NCBI RefSeq assembly: GCF_017255295.1
Contig: NZ_JAFKDE010000002.1
Coordinates: 744,001-808,000, forward strand
Length of the DNA: 64,000 bases
Direction: 5' to 3'
Source: Nitratireductor aquimarinus
Lineage (GTDB): Bacteria; Pseudomonadota; Alphaproteobacteria; Rhizobiales; Rhizobiaceae
Made by a program: the position numbers and the translations under genes. Every line of letters starts with the position of its first letter. Position 1 is the stretch's first letter. Under the pieces are notes generated by a model that did no database searches, had not been told where the DNA came from, and saw only the letters and a program-made list of their open reading frames with translations. This document shows, one piece after another, positions 27,099 to 34,250 of the stretch.

Positions 27099-27803
27099 AT
27101 GACCACCCAGATCAAGCCGATCGAACTTCATTACTGGCCGACACCAAACGGCTGGAAAGTCACCATCTTTCTTGAAGAGACCGGACTTCCCTATGCCGTG
27201 CACTATGTGAACATCGGCAAGGGCGAGCAGTTCGAGCCGTCCTTCCTGAAGATCGCACCGAACAACCGCATGCCCGCCATCATCGATCCCGAAGGCCCGG
27301 GCGGCGAGCCCATCTCCGTTTTCGAGTCGGGCGCGATCCTGCAATATCTTGGCCGCAAGACGGGCAAGTTCTATCCCGCGGACGAGCGCGCCCGCGTGGA
27401 AGTCGATCAGTGGCTGTTCTGGCAGATGGGCGGTCTTGGCCCGATGGCCGGTCAGGCGCACCATTTCCGCAAATATGCGCCCGAGAAAGTGCCCTACGGC
27501 ATCGAGCGCTACACCAATGAGGTCAACCGCCTTTACGGCGTGATGGATCGTCGTCTTGCCGACCGCGCCTATCTGGCGGGCGATGAGTACACGATTGCAG
27601 ACATGGCCTGCGTTGGCTGGATCAAGCCCTATGAGCAGCAGGGGCAGGACCTCAACGATTTCCCGAACCTGAAGCGCTGGTTCGAAACCGTCATGGCCCG
27701 GCCGGCGGTCATTCGCGCGCTCGAGGTTGGTCAGACGCATCGCAGCAATCTGGCCGAGGACAAGGAGGCCCAGAAGGTTCTCTTTGGTCAGCGCGCAAGC
27801 TGA
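27099..27803 (+). CDS. yfcG: Glutathione S-transferase, YfcG-like disulfide-bond oxidoreductase
   Basis: The 234-residue cytosolic protein matches the Nu-class GST layout. The N-terminal thioredoxin fold has WPTPNGWKVTIFLEETGLPY and NNRMPAIIDPEG, with the Thr-Pro-Asn loop that replaces a catalytic Cys/Ser in YfcG. The helical C-terminal domain contains FWQMGGLGPMAGQAHHF and YTIADMACVGW. YfcG-type enzymes use bound glutathione to reduce disulfides. The frame is open 32 codons upstream, but the ATG at 27099 has TTGGAGG and is where homology begins. It is monocistronic, ended by a strong terminator. Confidence 0.9.
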   Translation: MTTQIKPIELHYWPTPNGWKVTIFLEETGLPYAVHYVNIGKGEQFEPSFLKIAPNNRMPAIIDPEGPGGEPISVFESGAILQYLGRKTGKFYPADERARVEVDQWLFWQMGGLGPMAGQAHHFRKYAPEKVPYGIERYTNEVNRLYGVMDRRLADRAYLAGDEYTIADMACVGWIKPYEQQGQDLNDFPNLKRWFETVMARPAVIRALEVGQTHRSNLAEDKEAQKVLFGQRAS

Positions 27804-27820
27804 TCCCTGTCCGGAATGCA

Positions 27821-27854
27821 AAAAGCGGGCGATCCCGGTCGCCCGCTTTTCTTT
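27821..27854 (+). terminator. Intrinsic terminator, GST gene / SMR pair
   Basis: A perfect twelve-base-pair stem (AAAAGCGGGCGA / TCGCCCGCTTTT) with a six-base loop and a T-rich tail lies between convergent genes. With A/T runs on both sides it can work in both directions. Confidence 0.9.
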
Positions 27855-27876
27855 ATCGTCAGCCCAATCTCAGACG

Positions 27877-28194
27877 TTAGCCAAGCCTGATCAGCAGTAT
27901 GGCCAGGATCAGAATGCCTACGCCCACCCAGCTTGTCAGGTTGAGGCGCTGGCCGAAAACGAGCCAAACGGCGATGGCCGTTCCCAGGATCGAAAGCACG
28001 CCCCACACTGCATAGGCGATGAAAAGATCCATGCCGGTGACGGCCAGTGCGAGCAGCGCGAACGCCGCCATGATCAGAAGAACTGCCGCAACGCCCCAGC
28101 CTCTGCGGGCAAAGCCGTTCGATTTTTCCAGCGCCAGATTGGCCATGATGTCGAGCGCCACCGAGCCGAGCACATATCCCATATAGATGGTCAT
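27877..28194 (-). CDS. SMR-family efflux subunit, MdtI-like
   Basis: The 105-residue protein has four transmembrane helices and resembles the MdtI half of paired SMR transporters, with GVLSILGTAIAVWLVFGQRL and WVGVGILILAILLIRLG. In helix 1 the membrane-embedded acidic residue is Asp (SVALDIMAN) rather than the Glu normal in this family. It overlaps the partner gene by four bases (ATGA), so the two subunits should be made in step and form a heterodimer. MdtJI of Escherichia coli exports spermidine; the substrate here is not known. Confidence 0.88.
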   Translation of the reverse strand: MTIYMGYVLGSVALDIMANLALEKSNGFARRGWGVAAVLLIMAAFALLALAVTGMDLFIAYAVWGVLSILGTAIAVWLVFGQRLNLTSWVGVGILILAILLIRLG

Positions 28195-28529
28195 CGCTTC
28201 TGCTCCTGCTGGTGGTGGCCATAATTGATTATAACAATGCCCAGCAGCGCCACGCCGATGCCGACCGCCTGCATGGTCGAGATGCTCTCATCCAGCAGAT
28301 AGAGCGATGCAAGCGCGATCAGGATCATGCCGAGCCCTTCCCAGAAGGCGTTGGCCAGCGCCACCGGTATGCGCAGCGTCGCTTTGCCCAGAAAGAGATA
28401 GGCCATGGCGACCATGAAGATTGCGGCAAGCGTCCCCTGGGCCAGCTGGCCCGCGGACACCAGGAATTTCATCAGTGTGGTCCCGACAACTTCTGCGGAG
28501 ACCGCAGCGATCAGATAGAACCAGTGCAA
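28191..28529 (-). CDS. SMR-family efflux subunit, MdtJ-like
   Basis: The 112-residue protein has four transmembrane helices, with the essential acidic residue in helix 1 (VSAEVVGTTLMK) and MdtJ-like YLFLGKATLRIPVALANAFW and LYLLDESIS. The start is TTG with GAGGAC five bases upstream; no in-frame ATG gives a complete first helix. It is the first gene of a two-gene operon with the MdtI-like subunit and is transcribed away from a LysR-type regulator, the probable regulator of the pair. Confidence 0.88.
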   Translation of the reverse strand: MHWFYLIAAVSAEVVGTTLMKFLVSAGQLAQGTLAAIFMVAMAYLFLGKATLRIPVALANAFWEGLGMILIALASLYLLDESISTMQAVGIGVALLGIVIINYGHHQQEQKR

Positions 28530-28549
28530 TTTCGTCCTCGTGATGTAAG

Positions 28550-28571
28550 ATCAAATTTAATGTCACTTGAT
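28550..28571. promoter_or_regulatory. Candidate LysR-type operator between SMR pair and regulator
   Basis: An inverted repeat ATCAA-N12-TTGAT sits 20 bases upstream of the MdtJ-like start and 70 bases upstream of the divergent LysR gene, the usual place for a LysR binding site that autoregulates and controls the neighbour. It contains a T-N11-A-type core. The assignment is by position and symmetry only. Confidence 0.4.
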
Positions 28572-28640
28572 TGAGATATCCGCCTTTTCGACGTATGAGA
28601 AATCGCTGAGTGACAAGAATTTTGACGAAAGGCCGTTCCA

Positions 28641-29549
28641 ATGCGGCTCGACTACCTGGAATATTTTGAGGCTGCGGCGCGAACCGGCTCCATTTCGGGC
28701 GCAGCCGTGCAGCTGGGCCGCAACCGCTCCACCGTCAGCATGGCCATTGCCGCGCTGGAGGATGAGCTGGGGGCCGAGCTCTTTGTGCGGCGCGGCAACA
28801 GCCTCACCCTGTCGCCGGTCGGCGAGCACATTCTGGACGACTGCGCCCGTATCATCGCGCTTTCCAACAGCATCATCGAGCGTTGTGCGCGCGGTGAGGA
28901 GACCGCCGGTCAGGAGCTGCGGATCGGTCGCGACGACGTGCTTTCGGAAAATTTTTGGCGCCACGTAATCCGCTCCATCAGGCGCGCGCGGCCGGATGTG
29001 CGCCTGAGCATGCGTTACGCGGAAAGCGACGTGCTGCCGGAACTGGTGCGCGAGGGGCAGCTGGACATCGCCTATTTCATCGCCTCCGGCCGATCCGGTC
29101 CCGCCAGCGGGCTTTACAGCCGTGTCATCGCGCGGATTGGCATGCGCATGATGGTCGCGCGTGGTCATCCGCTCGCCGCCATGAGCTATGTCGCCGATGC
29201 GGATCTCTCCATCCTGCCACAGATCACCTATCTCGACAGCACGCAGCATGAGCGCTTCCACCTCGACGCCATGGGCAGCGAGCGGATTGCGCTGAGTAGT
29301 TTCGAACTCGGCAAGGATGCGATCTGCGACGGTCTGGGCTGGGGCTATGTGCCCGAATCCCTGCTGTCGGAAGAAGATTATGCGCAGCTCGGCCAGATCA
29401 ATCATGGTCTGGGCGCAGCGTGGTATCCCTATTTCGTCTGCAGCCGCGAGCCGCTGGCCGCCAAGGGGCAGGCGAGGGAGCCGCTACAGTCGCGCGCGCA
29501 CGACATCATTCTCACACAGATGCGCAGCGATGGGCTGATTGCAGATTAA
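28641..29549 (+). CDS. LysR-family transcriptional regulator
   Basis: The 302-residue regulator has an N-terminal winged helix-turn-helix (MRLDYLEYFEAAARTGSISG onwards, residues 1-60) in which GRNRSTVSMAIAALEDELGA is the recognition region, and the type-2 periplasmic-binding-like effector domain from about residue 88. Effector identity cannot be read from the sequence. It faces the SMR efflux pair with 111 bases between the two starts, so control of that pair is likely. Confidence 0.9.
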   Translation: MRLDYLEYFEAAARTGSISGAAVQLGRNRSTVSMAIAALEDELGAELFVRRGNSLTLSPVGEHILDDCARIIALSNSIIERCARGEETAGQELRIGRDDVLSENFWRHVIRSIRRARPDVRLSMRYAESDVLPELVREGQLDIAYFIASGRSGPASGLYSRVIARIGMRMMVARGHPLAAMSYVADADLSILPQITYLDSTQHERFHLDAMGSERIALSSFELGKDAICDGLGWGYVPESLLSEEDYAQLGQINHGLGAAWYPYFVCSREPLAAKGQAREPLQSRAHDIILTQMRSDGLIAD

Positions 29550-29617
29550 AACCTCCACGCGCCTTGCAGGGTTAAGGCGCGCGGAGGCATTGAGCTGGAG
29601 GGTTTTGCCTGCCCCTG

Positions 29618-29719
29618 GAGCGCTTCCACTTTTCGCTGAATCGCGAAAGCGCTCTAAGGCATTGTTTTGCGCAATTCCGGACGGAAAACCGGTTCCGACT
29701 TTTCCTGGAATTGCTTTAG
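29618..29719 (+). repeat. RIME-like palindromic repeat, copy A
   Basis: Two adjoining imperfect hairpins make this element. The first has arms GAGCGCTT / AAGCGCTC (29618-29654), the second arms GCAATTCC / GGAATTGC (29671-29714). A copy of roughly 88 percent identity by eye lies in reverse orientation at 42582-42682. The layout matches the intergenic mosaic elements known from rhizobia and Brucella. Here it sits between the end of the LysR gene and the convergent DUF2147 gene, where it may end transcription from both sides. Confidence 0.85.
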
Positions 29720-30060
29720 ATGCGGGACCAGGTCTGGTTGCGGCAGATCAGGCCACCAAGAACGCAGCCGCCCATCTTCAGATTGTTGCCGGTGAGGGTG
29801 CCCTTGCCGGAATAGGTCTTGTCCTTGGCCGGGTCGGTGATCTTGCCGGTGTACTTGTTGCTGCCCGCTGCCTGGAACGTGCCGATCTTCTTGCCGGCGA
29901 ACTTTCCACTTTTCAGCGTGATGCAATAGGAACCGCCGCAGGGGGCGATCTGCGCGGTCGCGCCCGATTCCGTTTTCCAGTTCCCCTCGATCGGGTCGGC
30001 CATGGCGACACCGCCGGCAAGCAGCAGGGCCGCACCGCCCAGAAAGAGTTTGCCAATCAT
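29716..30060 (-). CDS. DUF2147 family secreted protein
   Basis: The 114-residue protein has a signal peptide (IGKLFLGGAALLLAGGVAMA, cleaved before DPIEGNW) and a lipocalin-like DUF2147 domain that starts EGNWKTESGATAQIAPCGGS. The four cysteines include CGGSYC and GGCVLGGLIC. The family is periplasmic with no assigned function. The longest frame begins 24 codons upstream; the start is set at the second of two adjacent ATGs, seven bases after GGAGG. A site matching the one upstream of ETF-QO lies 34 bases before this start. The stop borders a repeat element. Confidence 0.88.
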   Translation of the reverse strand: MIGKLFLGGAALLLAGGVAMADPIEGNWKTESGATAQIAPCGGSYCITLKSGKFAGKKIGTFQAAGSNKYTGKITDPAKDKTYSGKGTLTGNNLKMGGCVLGGLICRNQTWSRI

Positions 30061-30093
30061 CATTCTTCCTCCCAATGACGTTGCAGCCGCAAG

Positions 30094-30114
30094 CTTACGC
30101 GAACGTAAACGTAA
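30094..30114 (-). promoter_or_regulatory. Candidate operator upstream of DUF2147 gene (matches ETF-QO site)
   Basis: On the minus strand this reads TTACGTTTACGTT-CGC-GTAAG, identical to the site before ETF-QO except for the three central bases. It sits at positions -34 to -54 relative to the start codon, within promoter distance, so it could directly block or activate transcription. The regulator is inferred, possibly MerR/LiuR-like. Confidence 0.45.
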
Positions 30115-30145
30115 TACAACCTCTTTCTGCAACTGGCCCGTGAAG

Positions 30146-30169
30146 GCCCCCGCGCAGACGGGCGGGGGC
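30146..30169 (-). terminator. Hairpin after the distal siderophore-binding protein gene
   Basis: An eight-base-pair stem (GCCCCCGC / GCGGGGGC) with an eight-base loop lies just after the stop of the minus-strand gene. The T run is on the plus-strand side, so it is a stronger terminator for plus-strand transcripts and only a moderate one for the gene it follows. Confidence 0.5.
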
Positions 30170-30176
30170 TTTTCGC

Positions 30177-31091
30177 TCAGTCGACGCCGTAGATCTTCGC
30201 CACGTCATCCAGCATGCGCTCTGCCGCAAGGATGCCGCCAGCCGTGTTCCAGATCACGTCGTCAACGGCATGAACCGAGCCAGCCTGTACGGCCTTCAGG
30301 CTCTGCCAGAGCGGATCGCTGGCAATGTCGCGCGCAAGCGCGGTGGCCTTTCCGTCACCGGATTCATAGGTGAAATGCACCAGCCGGTCGCCATCCATGT
30401 CGGGAATGCTCTCCTTGCCGACCTTAAGCACGAAGCTGTCTTCCTGCTGGAGTTCAGGCCGCGCAATGCCGAGTCGGGCAAGCACATCGCCCGAAAAACT
30501 GTCTCTCTGGTAGATGCGGATCTGTCCGGGCATGAAGCGGATGACGGAAAGCGTCTCGTCCTTCTGCGCGCCGAGCGCGTCGGACAGTTCAGCCACGCGC
30601 TTGTCGAAGGCCGCAAGCACCGCAGCCCCTTCGTCCGTCCTGCCAAGCGCTTCGGCATAGAGTTCGAAATTCTTGCGCCAGTCGCCCCTGAGGCGGTTGG
30701 ACAGCACGGTGGGCGCAATCGCCGAGAGCTGGTCGTATACGCCCTCATGACGCTGGCGGTTGCCGAGGATCAGGTCCGGCTCCAGCGCCGCGATCTGCTC
30801 CAGATTGACCGCACGCTCTTCGCCAAGCGGCTCAACGCCGTCAAGCCGGTCGGCCACATGCGCATACCAGACGGAGCCACGCGCATTGACCGCGCGTCCA
30901 TTGGCGGCGCCCACCGGTTTGATGCCCAGTGCGAGAACCGCTTCGGTTCCCCCGGTGGTCAGCACCACGATGCGCTGAGGGTTGTCGGGCGTTGTCGTCC
31001 TGCCCATGGCATGCTGCACATTGCCGGCCAGAGCGGCTCCGCTCACGGCGGACAGGGCAAGGGTCAAAAGGGGAATAAGCAATCGTTTCAT
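30177..31091 (-). CDS. Iron-siderophore ABC transporter substrate-binding protein (second copy)
   Basis: The 304-residue periplasmic protein has a signal peptide (LLIPLLTLALSAVSGAALAG) and a class III binding-protein fold (PF01497 type). PQRIVVLTTGGTEAVLALGI and LEQIAALEPDLILGNRQR form the N-terminal lobe, a long backbone helix follows, and the C-terminal lobe contains GDRLVHFTYESGDG. It is clearly a paralogue of the neighbouring upstream binding protein, sharing the AMG-TPD-PQR start and VIWNTAGGILAAERMLDD end. Both should deliver ferric siderophores to the divergent permease. A short hairpin lies between the two genes, so this copy may be expressed less. Confidence 0.9.
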   Translation of the reverse strand: MKRLLIPLLTLALSAVSGAALAGNVQHAMGRTTTPDNPQRIVVLTTGGTEAVLALGIKPVGAANGRAVNARGSVWYAHVADRLDGVEPLGEERAVNLEQIAALEPDLILGNRQRHEGVYDQLSAIAPTVLSNRLRGDWRKNFELYAEALGRTDEGAAVLAAFDKRVAELSDALGAQKDETLSVIRFMPGQIRIYQRDSFSGDVLARLGIARPELQQEDSFVLKVGKESIPDMDGDRLVHFTYESGDGKATALARDIASDPLWQSLKAVQAGSVHAVDDVIWNTAGGILAAERMLDDVAKIYGVD

Positions 31092-31109
31092 GAAAAATCT
31101 CGTCTGAAA

Positions 31110-31134
31110 ATGAGAAAAATCCCCAAAACGGGGA
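31110..31134 (-). terminator. Possible attenuating terminator between the two binding-protein genes
   Basis: On the minus strand TCCCC-GTTTT-GGGGA is followed by a T-rich run (ATTTTTCTC). The five-pair stem is short, so readthrough into the second binding-protein gene is likely; it would reduce rather than stop expression. Confidence 0.4.
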
Positions 31135-31175
31135 GGGTGGGAGGGCCCGTCACTGGCAGGCCGTCCCGGTCTTGA

Positions 31176-32075
31176 TCAACGAAGCCCGTAAAGGCGGGCA
31201 AGATCGTCGAGCATCAGGTTCGCGGCCAGAACGCCTCCGGCCGTGTTCCAGATCGTGTCATCCACCTGATGAACCTTGCCCGCTTTCACGGCTGAAAGCG
31301 TCTGCCACAGCGGATCGGCCAGCACCTCTTCAGAAAGTCTGGTCGCGTCGCCATCGCCGGGTTCATAGGTGAAGTAGAAAATGCGGTCGCCATCCATGTC
31401 CGGAATGCTTTCCTTTCCGGCCTTCAGCATGAAGTTGTCGACATCCTGATTTTCAGGGCGCTGAAAACCGACCCTGTCGAGGATGAAGCCGGAAAAACTG
31501 TCCATCTGGTAGATGCGGATGTGGCCGGGCATGAAGCGGATCACGGAGACTTTCTCATCCACCGCTTCGCCCAGATCGTTTCTCAGGGACGAGACCTTCG
31601 CGTCGAAGTCCTCAAGCACCTTCTCGCCGGCTTCCTGCCGGTTCAGCGCCTTCGCCCAGAGTTCGAAATTCTCGCGCCAGTCGCCGCGCAGGCGCTCCGA
31701 AACAACGGTCGGGGCGATGGCGGAAAGCTGTTCGAAAATTCCTTCGTGTCGGATCCTGGTGCCCAGAATGAGGTCTGGCTCAAGTGCAGCGATCAGTTCC
31801 AGATTGACGGCGCTCTCCTTGCCGACCGGCTCCACACCCTCCATCTGGTCCGCGATATGGGCATACCACGGATCACCATTCCAGGAATTCGCCGCGCCCA
31901 CGGGCTTCACGCCCAGCGCCAGCAGGGCTTCCGTGCCTTCATTGGTCAGCACGATCACGCGCTGCGGAGCGTCGGGCACCGTGGCCGTTCCCATGGCGTG
32001 CTCGATCCCGGCAGCGCCCGCCGCCGTCGTGAACAACGCCATCAGCATGGCCGGTAAGAGGGGAAGGACGCGCAT
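31176..32075 (-). CDS. Iron-siderophore ABC transporter substrate-binding protein (first copy)
   Basis: The 299-residue periplasmic binding protein begins with a signal peptide (MRVLPLLPAMLMALFTTAAG). It shows the FepB/FhuD-type sequences PQRVIVLTNEGTEALLALGV, NLELIAALEPDLILGTRIRH and GDRIFYFTYEPGDG. The frame is open 39 codons upstream, through the operator; the chosen ATG has AGGAGA seven bases before it and starts the signal peptide. It is the promoter-proximal member of a tandem paralogue pair and diverges from the permease-ATPase genes over 130 bases containing an IRO-box-like operator. The actual siderophore cannot be named. Confidence 0.92.
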   Translation of the reverse strand: MRVLPLLPAMLMALFTTAAGAAGIEHAMGTATVPDAPQRVIVLTNEGTEALLALGVKPVGAANSWNGDPWYAHIADQMEGVEPVGKESAVNLELIAALEPDLILGTRIRHEGIFEQLSAIAPTVVSERLRGDWRENFELWAKALNRQEAGEKVLEDFDAKVSSLRNDLGEAVDEKVSVIRFMPGHIRIYQMDSFSGFILDRVGFQRPENQDVDNFMLKAGKESIPDMDGDRIFYFTYEPGDGDATRLSEEVLADPLWQTLSAVKAGKVHQVDDTIWNTAGGVLAANLMLDDLARLYGLR

Positions 32076-32140
32076 GATCTGTCTCCTGATTTGACGCGGT
32101 GGCTGTCTTGCCGGCACGACCAACAAATCTTGCGTTAAAA

Positions 32141-32170
32141 TGTCAAGTTTGAAGTTGACATTATTAGTCA
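32141..32170. promoter_or_regulatory. RirA-type iron-responsive operator (IRO box) with overlapping palindrome
   Basis: TTGACATTATTAGTCAA contains TGA-N9-TCA (32156-32170), the consensus of the RirA iron-responsive operator in Rhizobiales. A second inverted repeat, TGTCAA-N8-TTGACA (32141-32160), overlaps it. The region lies between the divergent binding-protein and permease genes, so both arms would be repressed when iron is plentiful. The motif is seen directly; RirA binding is inferred. Confidence 0.6.
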
Positions 32171-32205
32171 ATTTCTGGGATGCAGCGGGCACGAAAGAGA
32201 GACGG

Positions 32206-33198
32206 ATGCCGCGCTATCTTCCACACGCCATACTGATTGCGGTGATTGCCCTTCTGGCGATCATCAGCCTGCATGTGGGTATTCGCTTCACACCCAGCGC
32301 AGAGGTCTGGCGCGCCCTGAGCCAGGGCGGGGACGATCAGGCCGCGCTGATCGTCAACACGCTGCGTGTCCCGCGCACGGCTGTGGCGCTCATTGTGGGA
32401 GGGGCGCTCGGTCTTGCCGGTCTTCTGCTTCAGACGGCGACCCGCAATCCGCTGGCCGAACCCGGTCTTCTGGGCGTCAATGCAGGGGCTGGCTTTGCCG
32501 TCGTGCTCTTGGTCGTCTTCACCGGCACGGGATCACTCTCCCTCATTGCGCTCGCGGCCTGCCTTGGCGCGCTTTTATGTGGGCTTCTCGTCTTCTCGCT
32601 CGCCTTCTCGGCAGGTGGCATTTCCTCGCCTTCCTATCTGCTTCTGGCGGGTGTCACCATTGCCGCCCTTCTGTCATCCGGCATCCAGATCGTCATCGTT
32701 GCCGATGAACGCACCATGGAAGAGCTGATCTTCTGGCTTTCCGGCGGTTTCGCTGACCGGGACGCGGAGCTTCTCTATCTGGCGGCTCCGGTGGTCGTTC
32801 TGGTGGCGGCGGCATGCCGTTTCCTCGCCCCGACGCTCGACGCGCTCATGACCGACGATACGACTGCCGAGGCGCTGGGCGTGCCGGTTCTGAAAGTGCG
32901 CATGACGGTGCTTGTTCTTGCGGCCATCCTTGCCGGTGTCAGTGTTTCGGTTGCCGGGCCGGTCGCCTTCATCGGTCTTGCCGCGCCACATCTGGCGCGG
33001 CTCAGCGGCTTTCCGGGGCACCGGCAGCTCGTGCCGCTCTCGCTTCTTGCCGGGTCGGCGCTGGCGCTCGCCGCCGACATTGCGGCCCGTTTCATCATCT
33101 ATCCGTCAGAAGCGCCGGTTGGCGTTCTTCTGGCCGTGGTCGGCGTGCCGATGCTGCTTTATCTCCTTCAGCGCAAACGGCTCGGAGCCACAGCATGA
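32206..33198 (+). CDS. FecCD-family iron-siderophore ABC permease (first)
   Basis: The 330-residue inner-membrane permease has about ten helices and the BtuC/FepD family marks RVPRTAVALIVGGALGLAGL, TRNPLAEPGLLGVNAGA, and GPVAFIGLAAPHLARLSGF, the coupling region. The frame is open 22 codons upstream, but the ATG at 32206 follows AGAGAG and gives the normal N-terminal helix. It overlaps the second permease by four bases. With that and the ATPase it forms the import complex for ferric siderophores delivered by the divergent binding proteins. Confidence 0.93.
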   Translation: MPRYLPHAILIAVIALLAIISLHVGIRFTPSAEVWRALSQGGDDQAALIVNTLRVPRTAVALIVGGALGLAGLLLQTATRNPLAEPGLLGVNAGAGFAVVLLVVFTGTGSLSLIALAACLGALLCGLLVFSLAFSAGGISSPSYLLLAGVTIAALLSSGIQIVIVADERTMEELIFWLSGGFADRDAELLYLAAPVVVLVAAACRFLAPTLDALMTDDTTAEALGVPVLKVRMTVLVLAAILAGVSVSVAGPVAFIGLAAPHLARLSGFPGHRQLVPLSLLAGSALALAADIAARFIIYPSEAPVGVLLAVVGVPMLLYLLQRKRLGATA

Positions 33199-34250
33199 CG
33201 GCAGCCTCTTTCGCGCAGCGTGCGCATCCTGTCCGCTCGCGCATCCCGGCGCGCGTGGCCATCCTGGTCGCCTGCGCCACCGTCTTATGCGCGCTTGCAC
33301 TTGCAAGCGTTGCGCTGGGCAGCTCGGGCATGTCGTTGCAGCGTGTCCTGTCCGCCATCCTCGGCACGGGAGAGCGCAGCGACACCATCATCATCTGGTC
33401 ACTGCGCATGCCGCGCCTCGCCATGGCCGGGCTGAGCGGTCTGGCGCTGGCGCTGGCAGGCTTCGCGCTTCAGCGCGCGACGCGCAATCCGCTCGCCTCA
33501 CCGTCGGTTCTCGGCATTGTAGATGGCGCTGCCCTTGGCGTGGTGGTGTTTCTCTTCCTCTTCAGCAATGACGCGAATGCGCTCACTGTCAGCATTCAGT
33601 GGCAGCCGCTGGCGGCGGTGCTGGGCGCGCTCGGCTTCGCAGGACTTGTCATCCTGCTTGCCGCGCGCACCGGAGCGCCGCCCCTGCGGGTCATTCTCTA
33701 CGGTGTCGCGCTGGGTGCTCTGGCCAAGGCCGGCGTCACGCTCTTCATTGTTGATGGCCCGGTGCATCGCGCGAGCCAGGCCGCCATGTGGCTTGCCGGT
33801 TCCGTCTATCAGGCGCGCTGGGCCGATGTTCAGGTGCTGGCCATCGTGCTTGGCGTTCTGGTTCCGCTTGTCTTTCTGCTCGCCCGTCGCATGGACCAGC
33901 TCCAGCTTGATGAACTGAGCGCGCAGGCCACGGGCCTTCCCGTCCGCGCCACCCAGTTGATGCTCTTTGCGCTGGCGGCAACACTCACAGCCGCCGCGGT
34001 CTCCTTTGCCGGAGCCATCGGTTTCGTCGGTCTCGTCGCGCCTCATGCCGCGCGGCTCATGCTCGGGGGCAGGGCGGGCGTGCAGGCGCTTGGCGCGGCG
34101 CTCATCGGCGCAGCCATCGTCATCGCGGCCGATCTCGCGGTGCGGGTGTTGTTCGCGCCGCTTGAAGTGCCTGCCGGTGCGGTCACCGCCGTGATCGGCG
34201 CACCATACTTCCTATTCATTCTGATCCGTGCAGGACGCGTTCATGCTTAA
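33195..34250 (+). CDS. FecCD-family iron-siderophore ABC permease (second)
   Basis: The 351-residue permease is the FepG-like partner of the preceding one. RMPRLAMAGLSGLALALAGF, TRNPLASPSVLGIVDGAALG and GAIGFVGLVAPHAARLMLGG correspond to the same landmarks. The start is the ATG that overlaps the previous stop (ATGA); the long open frame upstream of it lies out of register inside the first permease and is not real. The C-terminus overlaps the ATPase start by eight bases, so three genes are tightly coupled. Confidence 0.93.
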   Translation: MTAASFAQRAHPVRSRIPARVAILVACATVLCALALASVALGSSGMSLQRVLSAILGTGERSDTIIIWSLRMPRLAMAGLSGLALALAGFALQRATRNPLASPSVLGIVDGAALGVVVFLFLFSNDANALTVSIQWQPLAAVLGALGFAGLVILLAARTGAPPLRVILYGVALGALAKAGVTLFIVDGPVHRASQAAMWLAGSVYQARWADVQVLAIVLGVLVPLVFLLARRMDQLQLDELSAQATGLPVRATQLMLFALAATLTAAAVSFAGAIGFVGLVAPHAARLMLGGRAGVQALGAALIGAAIVIAADLAVRVLFAPLEVPAGAVTAVIGAPYFLFILIRAGRVHA

